From: Callipepla californica brunnescens
Taxonomy: Eukaryota > Chordata > Aves > Galliformes > Odontophoridae
Reading direction: 5' to 3'
Assembly (NCBI GenBank): GCA_023055505.1
Contig: JALIRH010000007.1
Span: 16,660,273-16,724,272 of the forward strand
Length of the DNA stretch: 64,000 nt
Shown: positions 1 through 11,184 of the stretch, one piece after another
Layout of the letters: the number at the start of each line of letters is the position of its first letter
Position numbering within the stretch: position 1 is the first letter of the stretch
Translations under genes and position numbers: made by a program
Notes under the pieces: model-generated
Told to the model about the DNA's origin: nothing
The model's input: only the letters and a program-made list of their open reading frames with translations
Database searches by the model: none

Positions 1-2469
1 TTTTCCCACCAGGTAGAAATGCTCCCAGCCAACTGCTCTGTACTTCTCTCTTGCCTCACCTCTAGTTGTTCCACCATCCTTCACTTTCAGCAGTCTGACA
101 GTGTTCAAAGAAAAAGCATCACACTTATCACAAGTTGACTTTGAACAGTGCAAAAATTATCTTACTGTCTGACATCTGAGCTCATGTGCTGAGTACATCA
201 GTGGACCATAAAAATTTTAGCTTGCATATAGCTGATAAGAAGGTTTCTTTCCTTATAACTCTGTCAAAAATAGTGACAAAGTTTCAGCCATCAATTTAGA
301 GAGAGAAGGAAGGCTGTGGGAAGTGTTGCATTTCAAACATTCCAGAGATCATGTAGAAAAGGCATGATTTGGATTCACAAATTTCCTTGAAAAAATGCAA
401 GGGGAGTGATGTTAATAAAACTGTATTTATTGGTGAGAGAGAACATGGAAACAATACACGAAATTAGAAACTTTTTTTTTCTGGGGCTGAAGTTTAATGG
501 GAGAGTTGTTTTTGTTCCTCATAGCAGCAAGCCACTACAAATAGCAGTTAGTAGTAAACTACAGTTGTTAGCTTGAAGTTTAAGGGTCACTTATCTAGCT
601 TCCATATTATACCAGTAATACAATGTCTAGACAACAATAACCAAAATGGACTCAGTAAGAGACAACATAATGATTTCTTTACTGATGTCTTTGTGAAACT
701 ACTTGAATCAGAAATGCTCAGCAGCTGCAGAGATTTCCCATACTCAGTACTTCAAATTGTTCATTTATTTCCCTAAAACAATATTGCAAATTACATTTTA
801 TGCTTTCTTTTCTACCACTTTCTGAAAAAATAATTCTCCCCATGCCACATCAATAACCATGCCTTTAAACTCCTTACATGATTAACCAGAGCCACTCTTT
901 CTGGAGTTGCTTTGCATTTTTTATGTTGTCCAATAGTTAAATTTAATCAGCTATTGGAGTGCCCCAATTGTCATTGATCTGCTTCTTCCTTTGGGATGGA
1001 GGTGAGTATTTTTGTTTTGGTCTTTCAAAACTAAGGTGTACTATTCCTAAGAAATTATTTGAATGACTTTTTAATACGTCTGCAACAACATGTCCATGGA
1101 GAGGAGAAAAAGAAAGATAAAAAGAGACAGAAGGAAAAGAGCAAGGAATTAAAGACAATGGAGTAAGAAAAAGAAAAGGGAGAAAAGGCAAGGAAAAAGG
1201 CAAAGAAAAGGAAGAAAATGAAAAAAGAGAAAGAGGGAACCAGAATTTTCTTATTCTGATCAAGAGATCAGAACTGTACACGATCTACTGCCTTTTGTAA
1301 AATTTGTACTTGTCTAGAAAAAAATGGTAATTGGCAGACAGAACAAGCAAATGACAGCCATGGTCTCATTCATTAATGTGTCAAAATAGCTGTCATAACA
1401 GTGTAGAGACTGAGATAAAACACACACACACAAGAACTAGACTTACTATAATTTTAGTACAAAGATGGCTACTGCCTGAAGGAAAGACTATTACTAAACG
1501 CCAGTTGTTACTCAGAAAAAAAAACACAAACATCTGTAACAAAAATGAAAATATGAAGGAAATCTACTCAAAGATAAAAATTCCAGGTCATTAGGCATTC
1601 CAAAATTGAATTAATTTTTCTACATGTGGCTAAGCTTTAAAGAACAGTGATCGTGTTTTGAACAAGCTTTGTCAGCTTTTGCCATAAAGAAATTTTTTTT
1701 CAGAGTTAACATTTTGCCACCTAAATTAAAAGCGTAGAATGTCATTTGATATAAAATATAAAAAAAAAAAAAGAAATGAAAAAATTTTATTTAAGTACAA
1801 TATGAGCAGAATTCATCTACTTGCTATACTTTGACAAAATCTAGGAATATTAAGAAAAACAAGAACTAGATCCATCTAATATGCAGTGGGGACTTTTCTG
1901 ATGACATCTCTACTAGGAAAGAAGGAAATCCAAGAGCTGCACTTTCCTTCTGTTACACCTGGAATTCTCACTAGAAGGTATTTGAAATAAACAGGAATTA
2001 TCTGCTCATAGTTTTAAATTTTTTTCCCAGTTTTTAAAAATAAATGTAGCATGAAGCTAGACTAAGAATACATTCAAAGCCATTGGACTCTTAAATATAG
2101 TCCACAGGTAATGCTTTGTCCCTGCGTGATACTGTTTACATTTATCAGGTTACTCTACACCTTAATTGTACTCTAGAAGCAGAGAATTTTTTTTATCTTA
2201 TTTTGTAGTTCGTAGTTCATTTTTATAAGCAATGTATTATTCAAGATTGAACTGTAGATTTTCCTTGAAGGTTCTTTTCCCTCTAATAATCTAATAATTT
2301 TCATTAGTCAGCTAATTTCATATAGTCATTTGTATTAGTTGGTGAGGCTAGGAATGGAATTCAATTTAATCCATTCTTATTATTTTGAAAGACTCTGTAT
2401 GTCACATCTGTGTTGAAGAAGATATAGGGAGAAGAGAGTGAAATCAGGGCTATTTTGTACTAGCTTCTC

Positions 2470-2472
<3 letters not shown>
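1..2472. other. AT-rich non-coding DNA with purine tract
   Basis: No gene is supported here. Open frames are at most about 110 codons; the longest, on the minus strand at 943-1281, is the reverse complement of a purine-rich tract at 1098-1239 and encodes low-complexity Ser/Phe/Leu/Pro. A short CA run lies near 1421-1432. Nothing else was recognised. Confidence 0.6.
1098..1239 (+). repeat. Polypurine (GA-rich) low-complexity tract
   Basis: About 140 bases are almost entirely A and G on the + strand, with only scattered C and T interruptions. The composition is imperfect GAAA/GGAA-type rather than a strict tandem unit, so this is low-complexity sequence, not a clean microsatellite. Confidence 0.75.

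Positions 2473-2505
<33 letters not shown>
2473..2505 (+). repeat. (AG)n dinucleotide microsatellite
   Basis: About sixteen uninterrupted AG units. The tract produces a Leu-Ser run in an opposite-strand frame, which should not be taken as coding. Confidence 0.95.
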
Positions 2506-2509
<4 letters not shown>

Positions 2510-2831
2510 GTATTTACTACAGAGACCTTATAAACTGAACCACCGGGAAGGAGAACAAGAATATATAGAGTTAGAATGATTTGTGCATGGAAATACAGGA
2601 TGAATATGGCAGAGCCCAAACAGAAACCTACGGCACTTTAGACATACTCTGCCAATTGGTTCAGACTGTACCTCCGAGTCCCAGCCAAATATGATATGGG
2701 ATGGTAGTCTGAAATACCTTTAGATTTTATTTTCAAATCCATTTTTCCAAGCTGATATTGATCCCTGAGTGCATATATACTCATCGCCTATTAAAAAGAG
2801 TTTCATAATGCCTAAAGCTATCACACAGTCA

Positions 2832-2833
<2 letters not shown>

Positions 2834-2869
<36 letters not shown>
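2834..2869 (+). repeat. Homopolymer (T)36
   Basis: An uninterrupted run of 36 T, flanked by unique sequence. It could be a slippage-expanded homopolymer or the poly(A) tail of a minus-strand insertion. No recognisable retroposed body lies above it (2870-3200 in minus orientation), so the first reading is preferred. Confidence 0.9.
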
Positions 2870-2870
<1 letters not shown>

Positions 2871-3670
2871 GAGATCTGTGCATAGTGGTTAAGATACCAC
2901 AGTAACAGTTTTTCTCTCCCATGGTATACTGAAGTTTTCAATACAGCGTGCTTGGCCGTAGCTGACTACTGAGTTTTAGTTACTAAAGTTAATGCTGCAT
3001 ACTTTTATCAAACAGAAAAGAAAACTAATTCATATCATAAGCATTAAGAAAAATCTGTCTTCTGGAAAATTAAGAACATTTCTCATGTGGTTTGAAGAAA
3101 AGAAATTATAACATACCTTCCTCCTGCTCTCACTTTCAGTTCATCCTTCAAAGGTTTTCTGGTTAAAAGAAAAATAAGCTCCCTCGGTTTCCAGCATGTG
3201 TTTTTCCTTTCAACAGAGTCCATACACTGCTGCTATAAAATTAACTCTCACCTTGTGGCAAATGGAAACCAATGAAGCAATCAGACTCCAGTAACAGCAG
3301 TGGAATATGTTTCTACAGCTATATATTGCAAACAGGAAAACAGTAATTAAAGTGTAGAAAATATACTTATGGAAACCAGAGAAACACAAGAAAAAACTCA
3401 GAGTCATTCTGCCTTTCCTTTGCTGAAAAGAAGTGGTTCATGGTGTAAATGAAATAGATTGATTTAGGACCCTGAGTTCTGCTGAAAATCACTGGTGCTT
3501 ATTCTAAGTCTCTCAGCTATTTCTGGGAATTCCAACCTTGAGAAAGATCTATAGGTAAACATATTGCTTTTTTTTCCCCTCTGTGTATAGCAGACATGCA
3601 TACTCATAATTAATTGAATGTTTGCTCCCTACATCCCACATTCACTTGAGTATTTCCATGCACTTCTAGA
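2870..3670. other. Non-coding interval, nothing recognised
   Basis: Unique AT-rich sequence. Short open frames without splice context or family motifs. No repeat family recognised. Confidence 0.5.
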
Positions 3671-3864
3671 TTCATAGAATCATGGAATTGTTAAAATTGT
3701 AAAGGAGCTTTAAAAGCCATCCAGTCCAACTCCCCTGCAAGGAATAGGAACACCTACAGCTAGAACAGGCTTCTCTGAGTCCCATCCAGCCTGACCTTGG
3801 GCGCCTGCAGGGTTGGGGTGCCCACCACCTCTCCGAAAATCTGTTCCTGTGCCTCACCACAAGA
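3671..3864 (-). mobile_element. CR1 LINE 3'-end fragment
   Basis: On the + strand this begins with the reverse complement of the CR1 tail octamers (TTCATAGAATCATGG) and runs through the conserved 3' UTR words GCCATCCAGTCCAACTCC, CCCATCCAGCCTGACCTTGG, GGGTGCCCACCACCTCTCC and GTGCCTCACCAC. CR1 is the dominant non-LTR retrotransposon of birds; it ends in short tandem octamers, not poly(A), and is nearly always 5'-truncated. This copy keeps only about 190 bp of the 3' UTR, so it has no coding capacity. The 62-codon frame across it is not a gene. Confidence 0.93.
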
Positions 3865-6800
3865 ACAATGCCTTTTTCCAGTTCAAGATTTATTGTAGAA
3901 ATGACTTTCTAAACACAAATATATAAATATTACTTCCTACCAGGTTCTTTTGGAATTCAGTAGCATGCAATAACGTAACAAATAAAAATGAATGCATTAA
4001 CGCAGCCTATAAAATCATACACAGATACCAAGCTTGACTGTCTGCTGACAGTTGATTCCAAAGGCAAACAGCCAGGACATTTGGACATTCTCAAAAATGT
4101 GAAATATATTTATAGCTGTCACTTTTTATAATGGAGCAATGCTACTTAAGCCTTATGGTAAGTCCTTAAAGTTTAGTGTGGCTTTGAATAGGAAATATAA
4201 CTGACTGCAAATTATCAAGCTGTCACAGGGAGAAGGGAAAAAATCTGGTCATTGTGTCCTGGAACTGTAGTCATCATTATGGAATCCAAATATATGGTCT
4301 GAGGGGAGAGAATACCTGTCACATTATGAGCAGCTCTTTGAGTGACAATTTTTGTATGGATAGGGGTGAGTGAAGGCACTGAAATTCTTCTGACTTTAGC
4401 TGTCTCCCTTATCTAATTTATCATCACTGTTTTTCATCCTTTCTTTTCTACCTCCCGTGCTCTGTAATAATCTCTTTTCCCTCCACCCCCCCCCCTCACC
4501 CCCTTTTTTTTTTTTATTTGGAAAATGTACCACTGCCTTGTGTGTATTCTTTCCAGCACAAGAATTCTTCCAGTAAGCAGAAATACTGAAATGAAAGTAC
4601 ACTGAGAAATCCTTCCAAAGTACAACATACCTTCTACCAGAAAAGACGATTTTTTCCTGATATAGTTAAGCCATCCCCTGGTGTGACAGTTGCTCTACCC
4701 GGAGAAAAGTCCATTTGCTTTTCTAAGCTCCATCTATGTATTGATGATGAGCAATTTCAGGTTAACGTAGGCCTTACATTTAATAGTTACATAGAAAAAA
4801 AGTGTACATAATTTTTTTATTAGTATTTCTTAGTACATCTTTCTGAAGTTTGTGACTCTCCTGGCCATTCAGAGAACACTGCTTTTAAGGAAAAGACCCA
4901 TCTTTGGTACAGGTAAGTGTATAGAGTATGGGGGTGCTAATCTCAAGCCTTCTCAGAAAGAATTTTTAATACAAAAGGAGATTTTCAGGAAATACTAAAA
5001 TAAACCTAGCAAAGTCTGCCTATGTACAGCCCTGTGGAGTTTTTCATTGTTTAATGTCAGTCACTGAAGTATTTAATATTTCTGTACTGTAATTTCTACT
5101 TGGTGGGTTTTGTGTTTTTTTTTTTCCTTAAACTGCTCATTAATGTATATTTTTCAGCACCAAGTTCAATATCTGATACATAGAGTTTATATTAGCCAGA
5201 ATAAGGTAAGAGTGTGGGGAGAAAGGGGAGAAAAAGATATGCCTCAGAGAAAGTGAGAAAAAAAATTAAAGAAAATTGAGAGAAAAGAGAAGAAACCAAA
5301 GTATGGATGAGGCATGCAGGCCTAAGAATTTCTAATGTTCCCTAGTTGCAGATTCTGTCATTGCCTGAAGCACCAGGCTGGTACGTGAATTGCACCTTTT
5401 CAAGGCAAGAACACTTAAAGCAAAAAATGAGGGTGTAACAAGAGTGAGCAGAATTCACACCAGCCAGATGTGTGAACTCACCTGGGGAGCAGTACAGATA
5501 AAGGTTCCTTTCAGAAACATTGAAGCCAAGGCATAATAACACTGTTAAGGATTCAGAAAGTGGGAGCATAGTTTAAGTTCAATGCACATTAAATATTAAG
5601 AGCTTAAACCGTGCTAACTTTTGAAGAGCCTTTCCTATTATCTGCATGGAGTCAGCAGCCCTACATGATCATGACAGTTTTTTAATATGAATTTGAAGCT
5701 GCAGCATAGAAAGAAAAATACACGAATAACATTAAAAATTATGAAACAGTAGGATCAGTGCATTTTAAAACAGGCTTTCTTCTTTAATTTAAAGCAAATG
5801 GCTCTGTTCTCATTGCTGACAGCTTCATTTATGCTGGCTTGACTGAAAGACAAGCTCCCAAAATTGTCACAGCTCTGTACTGTACCTTGCAGCATGAATG
5901 TAAAGAAGTGGCAGCTTGAGCCAGAAGACATCCTGAGGATGGGAAAAGGGGGACATTTCTTAGAAATATTCTCTTTCATTAACCTATTTTTTGTTAGAAA
6001 TTGTGTCCTGGCATTTTAAACTTGGCCTCTGATAGAAAAATATATATTTTTTTGTATTAAAAAACTAAACGATTGCCTGCCCCACATTCTCCTGCCATCT
6101 ATCTGATTTTTTCTGCTCCATTCACTGTTGCTGCTCAGTATGTTCTCTGAGACAAATGCAGCAATTTCAGACTCCGTTTTTCCAGCCACAGACATTGGAA
6201 ATGAAATTGTCAGTAATAAAATTGTGGGTTCCTTCTATGTATTAAAATATTTGCTATATGAAATGAGCCCTACTTTTCAGTGATGCACTGTGTTCAATAA
6301 GGAATCTGATGGTTGCTCATCCTTAAGAACAGAAGCAGAACTCTTCAGATTAAGAAGGAGTTGAGCATTCAGAGTATTTTGTATTGTATTTTGATCGGGA
6401 CTTGACAGAAAGTTGTATGATTTTTTTACAGGTTGTGTTATGCTGAGTTATTAATATTGAATAAGGCAATGGGGCTATTGCGTGTGATCCAACATATTAC
6501 ATTGTATTTATGCAAAACACAAACATACACTAAATTTCATTCTTGGTAGCAAGCCATGTCACTGCCTCTGTAGCACTTTGTATTTACTTCTGATGAATCA
6601 GATCTTGGGATCAACAGCTAGGTAAAGACTTCAGACTTCTCTAATAGCTCAGAGGCATCAGGATCGAGCATAATGAGCTTTTGAAATACACAGTTTTAAA
6701 GGATTTGAAATCATGAATAGCAGGTACTAATCTGAAGTGTGAGAGAGAATGCAGGTGAGGGTCAGAGAGGTGGAGAGGGGCAAGGAGGAAAAAAAAAGGA

Positions 6801-6903
6801 TGGCCTTGAGGTAGACTGCAGTATAGGAGTTGCAGGAGTTTTTGCCAAAGAAACAATAGGGTTGAATAATGCTTGAATAACCTCATGTTCCTCTCTCCCA
6901 CAG
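3865..6903. other. AT-rich non-coding interval
   Basis: No gene or element is supported. It contains a C10 run at 4486-4495 followed by T12, and a purine-rich stretch at about 5216-5295. Open frames of 60-86 codons lack splice context or recognisable motifs. Confidence 0.55.
4486..4515 (+). repeat. C-run followed by T-run
   Basis: Ten C, then TCACCCCC, then twelve T. The minus strand is G-rich with three or more short G-runs and could form a weak quadruplex. It is low-complexity sequence in an otherwise unremarkable interval. Confidence 0.7.
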
Positions 6904-7014
6904 TACAGACACATTTTCAAGATTCCCCTGCTTGCGAAGACACTGCAAGGGTAGCACCTGCATTAACTTCATCTCCTTCCACCACAGACAGGAAAAGCAA
7001 AGCTATTCATGCAG
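6904..7014 (+). CDS. Candidate internal coding exon A (unidentified gene)
   Basis: A 111-bp stretch is preceded by a strong acceptor (TTCCTCTCTCCCACAG) and followed by a good donor (GCAG/GTACAA). One reading is open throughout and enters and leaves in phase 1, giving 37 codons with a Ser/Thr/Pro-rich middle (LTSSPSTTDRKSK). A second frame (phase 2 at both ends, Cys- and His-containing) is also open, so the frame is uncertain. In phase 1 the trailing G joins the leading GT of candidate exon B to give a glycine codon without a stop, which favours that reading. I do not recognise the protein. Alternatives are an lncRNA exon or chance splice-like signals. Confidence 0.33.
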
Positions 7015-7082
7015 GTACAATGGAAGCAAATCTATTCTCAAGAACACAGGTATACAACACTTCATGTACACTACTTCTACTG

Positions 7083-7338
7083 AGTGTGTGGTGATAGAAC
7101 GAGGGGAAATGGCCACAAACTGAAACATAGGAAGTTCCACACATGTGTGTGGGAACTTCTTCCCAGTGCAGTGATGGAGCACTGGCACAGGCTGCACAGA
7201 GAGGTGGTGGAGTCTCTTTCTCTGGAGACGTTCCAGACCAGCCTGGACGCCTACCTGTGCAACCTGGGCTAGGGAGCTGCTTCAGCAGGGGGTTGTACTA
7301 GAGGTTCTTCCAATCCCTACAATTCTGTGATTCTGTGA
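7083..7338 (+). mobile_element. CR1 LINE 3'-end fragment
   Basis: The copy starts at the conserved word GGTGATAGAACGAGGGGAAATGGCC, continues through GGCACAGGCTGCACAGAGAGG and TGGAGACGTTCCAGACC, and ends in the octamer-like tail ATTCTGTGATTCTGTGA. The tail places it on the + strand. It is about 255 bp of 3' UTR and one of the better-preserved CR1 pieces here. Open frames across it are element-derived, not host coding. Confidence 0.95.
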
Positions 7339-10300
7339 AAAGAATACCATATTTCCAGCTAGTCCCTGGAGAAAAGGGGACTAGAGTGCTCATTTTAGTT
7401 GCATAAGTGTTGACATACAGGATCTCCATCCTGAGAAGATCACACACTCTTGCTTCAACAGGCTGTGCTGGGACACCATCTGATGAAGACTAACTCACCC
7501 AACGTGGAGCTCTGGTCTCATCCTGAGGTCCCTAACACAGTTTGATCTGAACAGTCATTGAAGAAAAAATGAGAGTCATCCTGTTCTTAATCTAAAACTC
7601 TGTCATAAACTGGCTGGCAGAGAGTATCTTGGATGTGTTTAGAGTTCACAGGATGCAGAGATAAGTGAGGTCTCTCCATTTAAAGGGTCATTGTCCTTAA
7701 CCCTCTCCCTGCAGGCAGACCTTTGTGCTCTGGAGAGCTTAACTGAAATCAGCATCATTCGGCAGAGGCACGGGCTTCACAGCTCATATAGAACTGGAGG
7801 TTAATTAAGGACAAGACACAACAAGTGCATTACAGACACAGGGAGGCAATAAGAAAGAAAGGACAAGATTACAAGCAATCCTGCTATTATGTAGGCTAAC
7901 AGTGTGCACAGCTTGAAAGTTCAATATATAGCTTGTAAATTGTATATAATTTTATAGTTCCAAAACATTGTACTGAATCAGTACTTCTGCAAATCCCTCT
8001 AATCCTTCCCCTGGATCTAACAGCACATCCACAAAAGCATCAAACTGTCTTACTCTTGTTAAAGCACTTGGCATTTTCTGAGTTCTAGGGCAGGCAAATT
8101 CTCTCACAGCAATAACTTTTAAAGATCTCAGTCCTTATCCCCGATATATAAAAAAAAATCTGGATGAAGTGGACATTCAGTAAGAGCTTCAGGATCACGT
8201 CTGTAAACCTCACTTTGTATTCTGTATTTCTTCATTACCGTTTGTACCAAACAGAGATGAATGTCTATACGCGGGGGAGGTAGGGTTAAGTTTTTCCACT
8301 GGGAATAGCTGCTGCTTATATGTAAGAAGATAACAAATTATAAGAATAACTTAGAAAAGGCATAACTTCAAGATGTTGTATTGAAACTACTTATCACTGT
8401 CAAATATTTCAAGAAAAATTACTTAGCATTTGCATGTAATGAAAAATATCACTACAGAAGTCTGACATGTAGCTATAGATTATCAGTCTGTCTGGTGTGC
8501 TACAGAAATAAAAGATAGCTAGAGACTATGATGAGAATAAATGAGACCAGAAACCAAACAAAAAGTGAGTCGGTGGTGAGCTAGAAACACCATCAAAGCA
8601 CAGTTTTTGTGTTTATGCTCTGAGCTTTTCTGACATGGCAACTTCTTCCAGAATCCACCTTTCTTTCCCATTCCTGGCAGATCCCTGGAACAATCTTGCT
8701 CTCTTTCCCATCTTTGACAGTGTTTTCTGAAGCATCTAACAGGGCAGATGCATGCCCTTAGAGGAGAATTTCAGTAGTTTTACATCTTGGAAAAAAAGAG
8801 GCTTCGGTCTGTGTAACACACTTCAGTATGTAGTTGTACTCCTTTTCTTTTTTCTTTTTTTTTTTTTTTCCATACTTTATAACAGTAAGAAGACAGAAAC
8901 AAGAAGAACCTTCTGTAATCTACATAGTCTACATCAGATTTCTTAGACAAAGCTGGAACAGATATGTTTTACTTTGACTTCCACAGACCTGTTTGTCCAC
9001 GACAAACTAAAAATTCATGTGTTATAGATTGCAGAAGATATCCAAAAGTACCAGAATTGATGACTGACCAACGGCCATGTTCATGTTGCTAAGAACCTAA
9101 TATTAGGATGAAATTGAAGGAGTTTGTTATGAAATCTGCTGAAAAGCTTCAAATTATATACTCCATGATAACTGCAATTTTTATTTCTTTAAAGATTTGT
9201 ATAGATTTCTTTATATACTTGGATTATTTAAACAAGCACAATTATCTCAAATATCTGTCACAATTTAATTCAAAATGCAAGTATATTATCCTAAGACTTC
9301 AGAGATCTCATTATTTAAATTAAATAACTACTAGGTAATCAGTCAAATTTTTTAGAGATGATCAAAACATGCATTTTAAAATCTGTGAATGAAGCCCCAG
9401 CCCTAATGAATCGATAGGAATTCAGAAGCTGAGTGGAACAAGATTCCATTAGGTATCACTATTTCAATAAAACATGTGAGTTAAGTCAAAAGAACAAACA
9501 AAATCATTTAAAATCTATTCTCATTTCAGAAATTAAAAATCCAAGGTTGCTAAATGTCCACAGTTTCTATAATAATATAAAGAGGAGTAAGAATCAAGAG
9601 GGCTTCCTGTAGTTCATTAAAATGCAGGTGTAAATATGAAGCTCTAGAAACTTCCTGTGCACTGTCTACTCATACCAGCAAACGACCCACTGCCTATATT
9701 ATGTCAGTTTGAGATAGTATTTTGGTTGTGTTATATCAGATGCCACGATGGATCTTCCAAGATGTCTAATTTGTGTGTATATTCTTTTCTAAAATGTAGT
9801 AATTTCTTCACTCTCTACAATATTAGGCACAATAACTCAGCATCCACTTTTACTCAGACAGCAGTAGAATGAATGTTGTCCAGCAGTTTGCTGATAAATG
9901 TCCCCATCCAGATCTGGACACACACCTGCTCTATCACAAGCATAAGATGAAGAATAATATGTAAATATGACTTTAAGAAGAGATACATATTGCATATCCA
10001 GCAGTTGTTACAACTTTTCTAATATCGTCCAGTGATTTATGACATCACACAGAAGACATCATTCTAACTTTGCAAATGCTTTTCCAGAATTTGCAATGTT
10101 CTGAATATACCGGTAAGTAAAACGAGTCACACTGACTAGCTCTGTGGTACAAATTGTCTCTCTGTATTGCTGTAGGATAGACTGGTTATAGGACTGTGCA
10201 TTGATTAATATATTAGCTATTTCTAAATTCATGCTCTTACACAACTAGTGTATTTCAGTCTCTATCAGATTTTTTCTTGAAGAATGTGCTCTGCAGATGT

Positions 10301-10953
10301 GTGGAACATATTTGGTTGAAGTGTTTGACAATTCAGTAAATTCGATAACAGCTGAAACTACCCAAGATTACTGTCTCCTGAGTTTCTTAGTCACTTTTAA
10401 TCTGAGCTACAGTGACTTTAATTTCTTCATAATAATTACTAACAAAAACTGTAGTTTGTACGCAATGTCCACTTCCTTTCACAAATGCCAACAGGATTGT
10501 TTATACAAATGTTTCTTTGTATTCTATCTCCCACAGAACAGTAATCTGCACAGAGGAGTCATTTAGAATATATTAATACCACTAGAATGCCCAATGCTCA
10601 AGAGAGGATGGACTGTCACCTTTATCCAAAGGGCTCCAAGTGTGATGGAGCAAAATTGAAGCACCAATTTCTTGGCTTCTGCTGGAGAGAATGGAAAAGA
10701 AAATGAGTCAAGGGACAGACCTAAGGCTTATTCAACTAAAGTATATTCTTCTTTGAGAAGTGGATTGTCTCTTCCAAGAAGCAGAAATGTTAAAATGTTG
10801 AAGATTTAAGTTTACAAAAATGTGGAAATGTGGCACAGCTAATTATGTCTAACTGTGCATTGATTCTTTGCCATCATTAAGTCAGACACTTTCATTTGCA
10901 AATGCTGAAGTTTTAAACTATGTGAGAGAGTCTGCATAGGGCTTTTCTTACAG
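7339..10953. other. Non-coding interval between exon candidates
   Basis: No gene is supported. The first 500 bp (about 7340-7880) is somewhat richer in G+C and could be an unrecognised old repeat. There is a T-run near 8850-8870. Open frames of up to about 90 codons (for example 10297-10566) are AT-rich and have no convincing splice boundaries. If exon candidates A and B are real, this is their intron. Confidence 0.5.
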
Positions 10954-11184
10954 GTAAAAAACCCTATGTGTTAGTATTCACAGAGCAAGAAGCAAAACTT
11001 ATTAGCAAAATTGTGATTGTGACTCTAAAAGAGCCCATAAACACCATGCTAAGTGGACTAGCCAGACAACTTATGCTGCAAAGCAGTTCTGTAGACCTGA
11101 TGCCTTCCAGCCCCACAGAGCAAACATGGAACATGTGGGACTTCACAGTCTCAAACCAGAGAGGAAGTGTTCCTATAGAAACTA
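10954..11184 (+). CDS. Candidate internal coding exon B (unidentified gene)
   Basis: This is the best host coding candidate. A 231-bp stretch is flanked by a good acceptor (GGGCTTTTCTTACAG) and a consensus donor (A/GTAAGT). The frame is open across all 77 codons and is phase 1 at both ends. The translation has mixed, protein-like composition: an aliphatic/charged segment around TEQEAKLISKIVIVTLKEP followed by a Ser/Pro/Trp-containing segment (MPSSPTEQTWNMWDF). There is no signal peptide, obvious membrane span or known domain. It can be spliced in frame to candidate exon A upstream and candidate C downstream. I do not recognise the family. An antisense frame (10964-11146) overlaps but lacks splice context. 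It could still be a non-coding exon or chance. Confidence 0.45.

Noticed and set aside
943..1281. 112-codon minus-strand frame
   Set aside because: It is the complement of a GA-rich low-complexity tract; the Ser/Phe/Pro/Leu composition reflects base composition, not coding.
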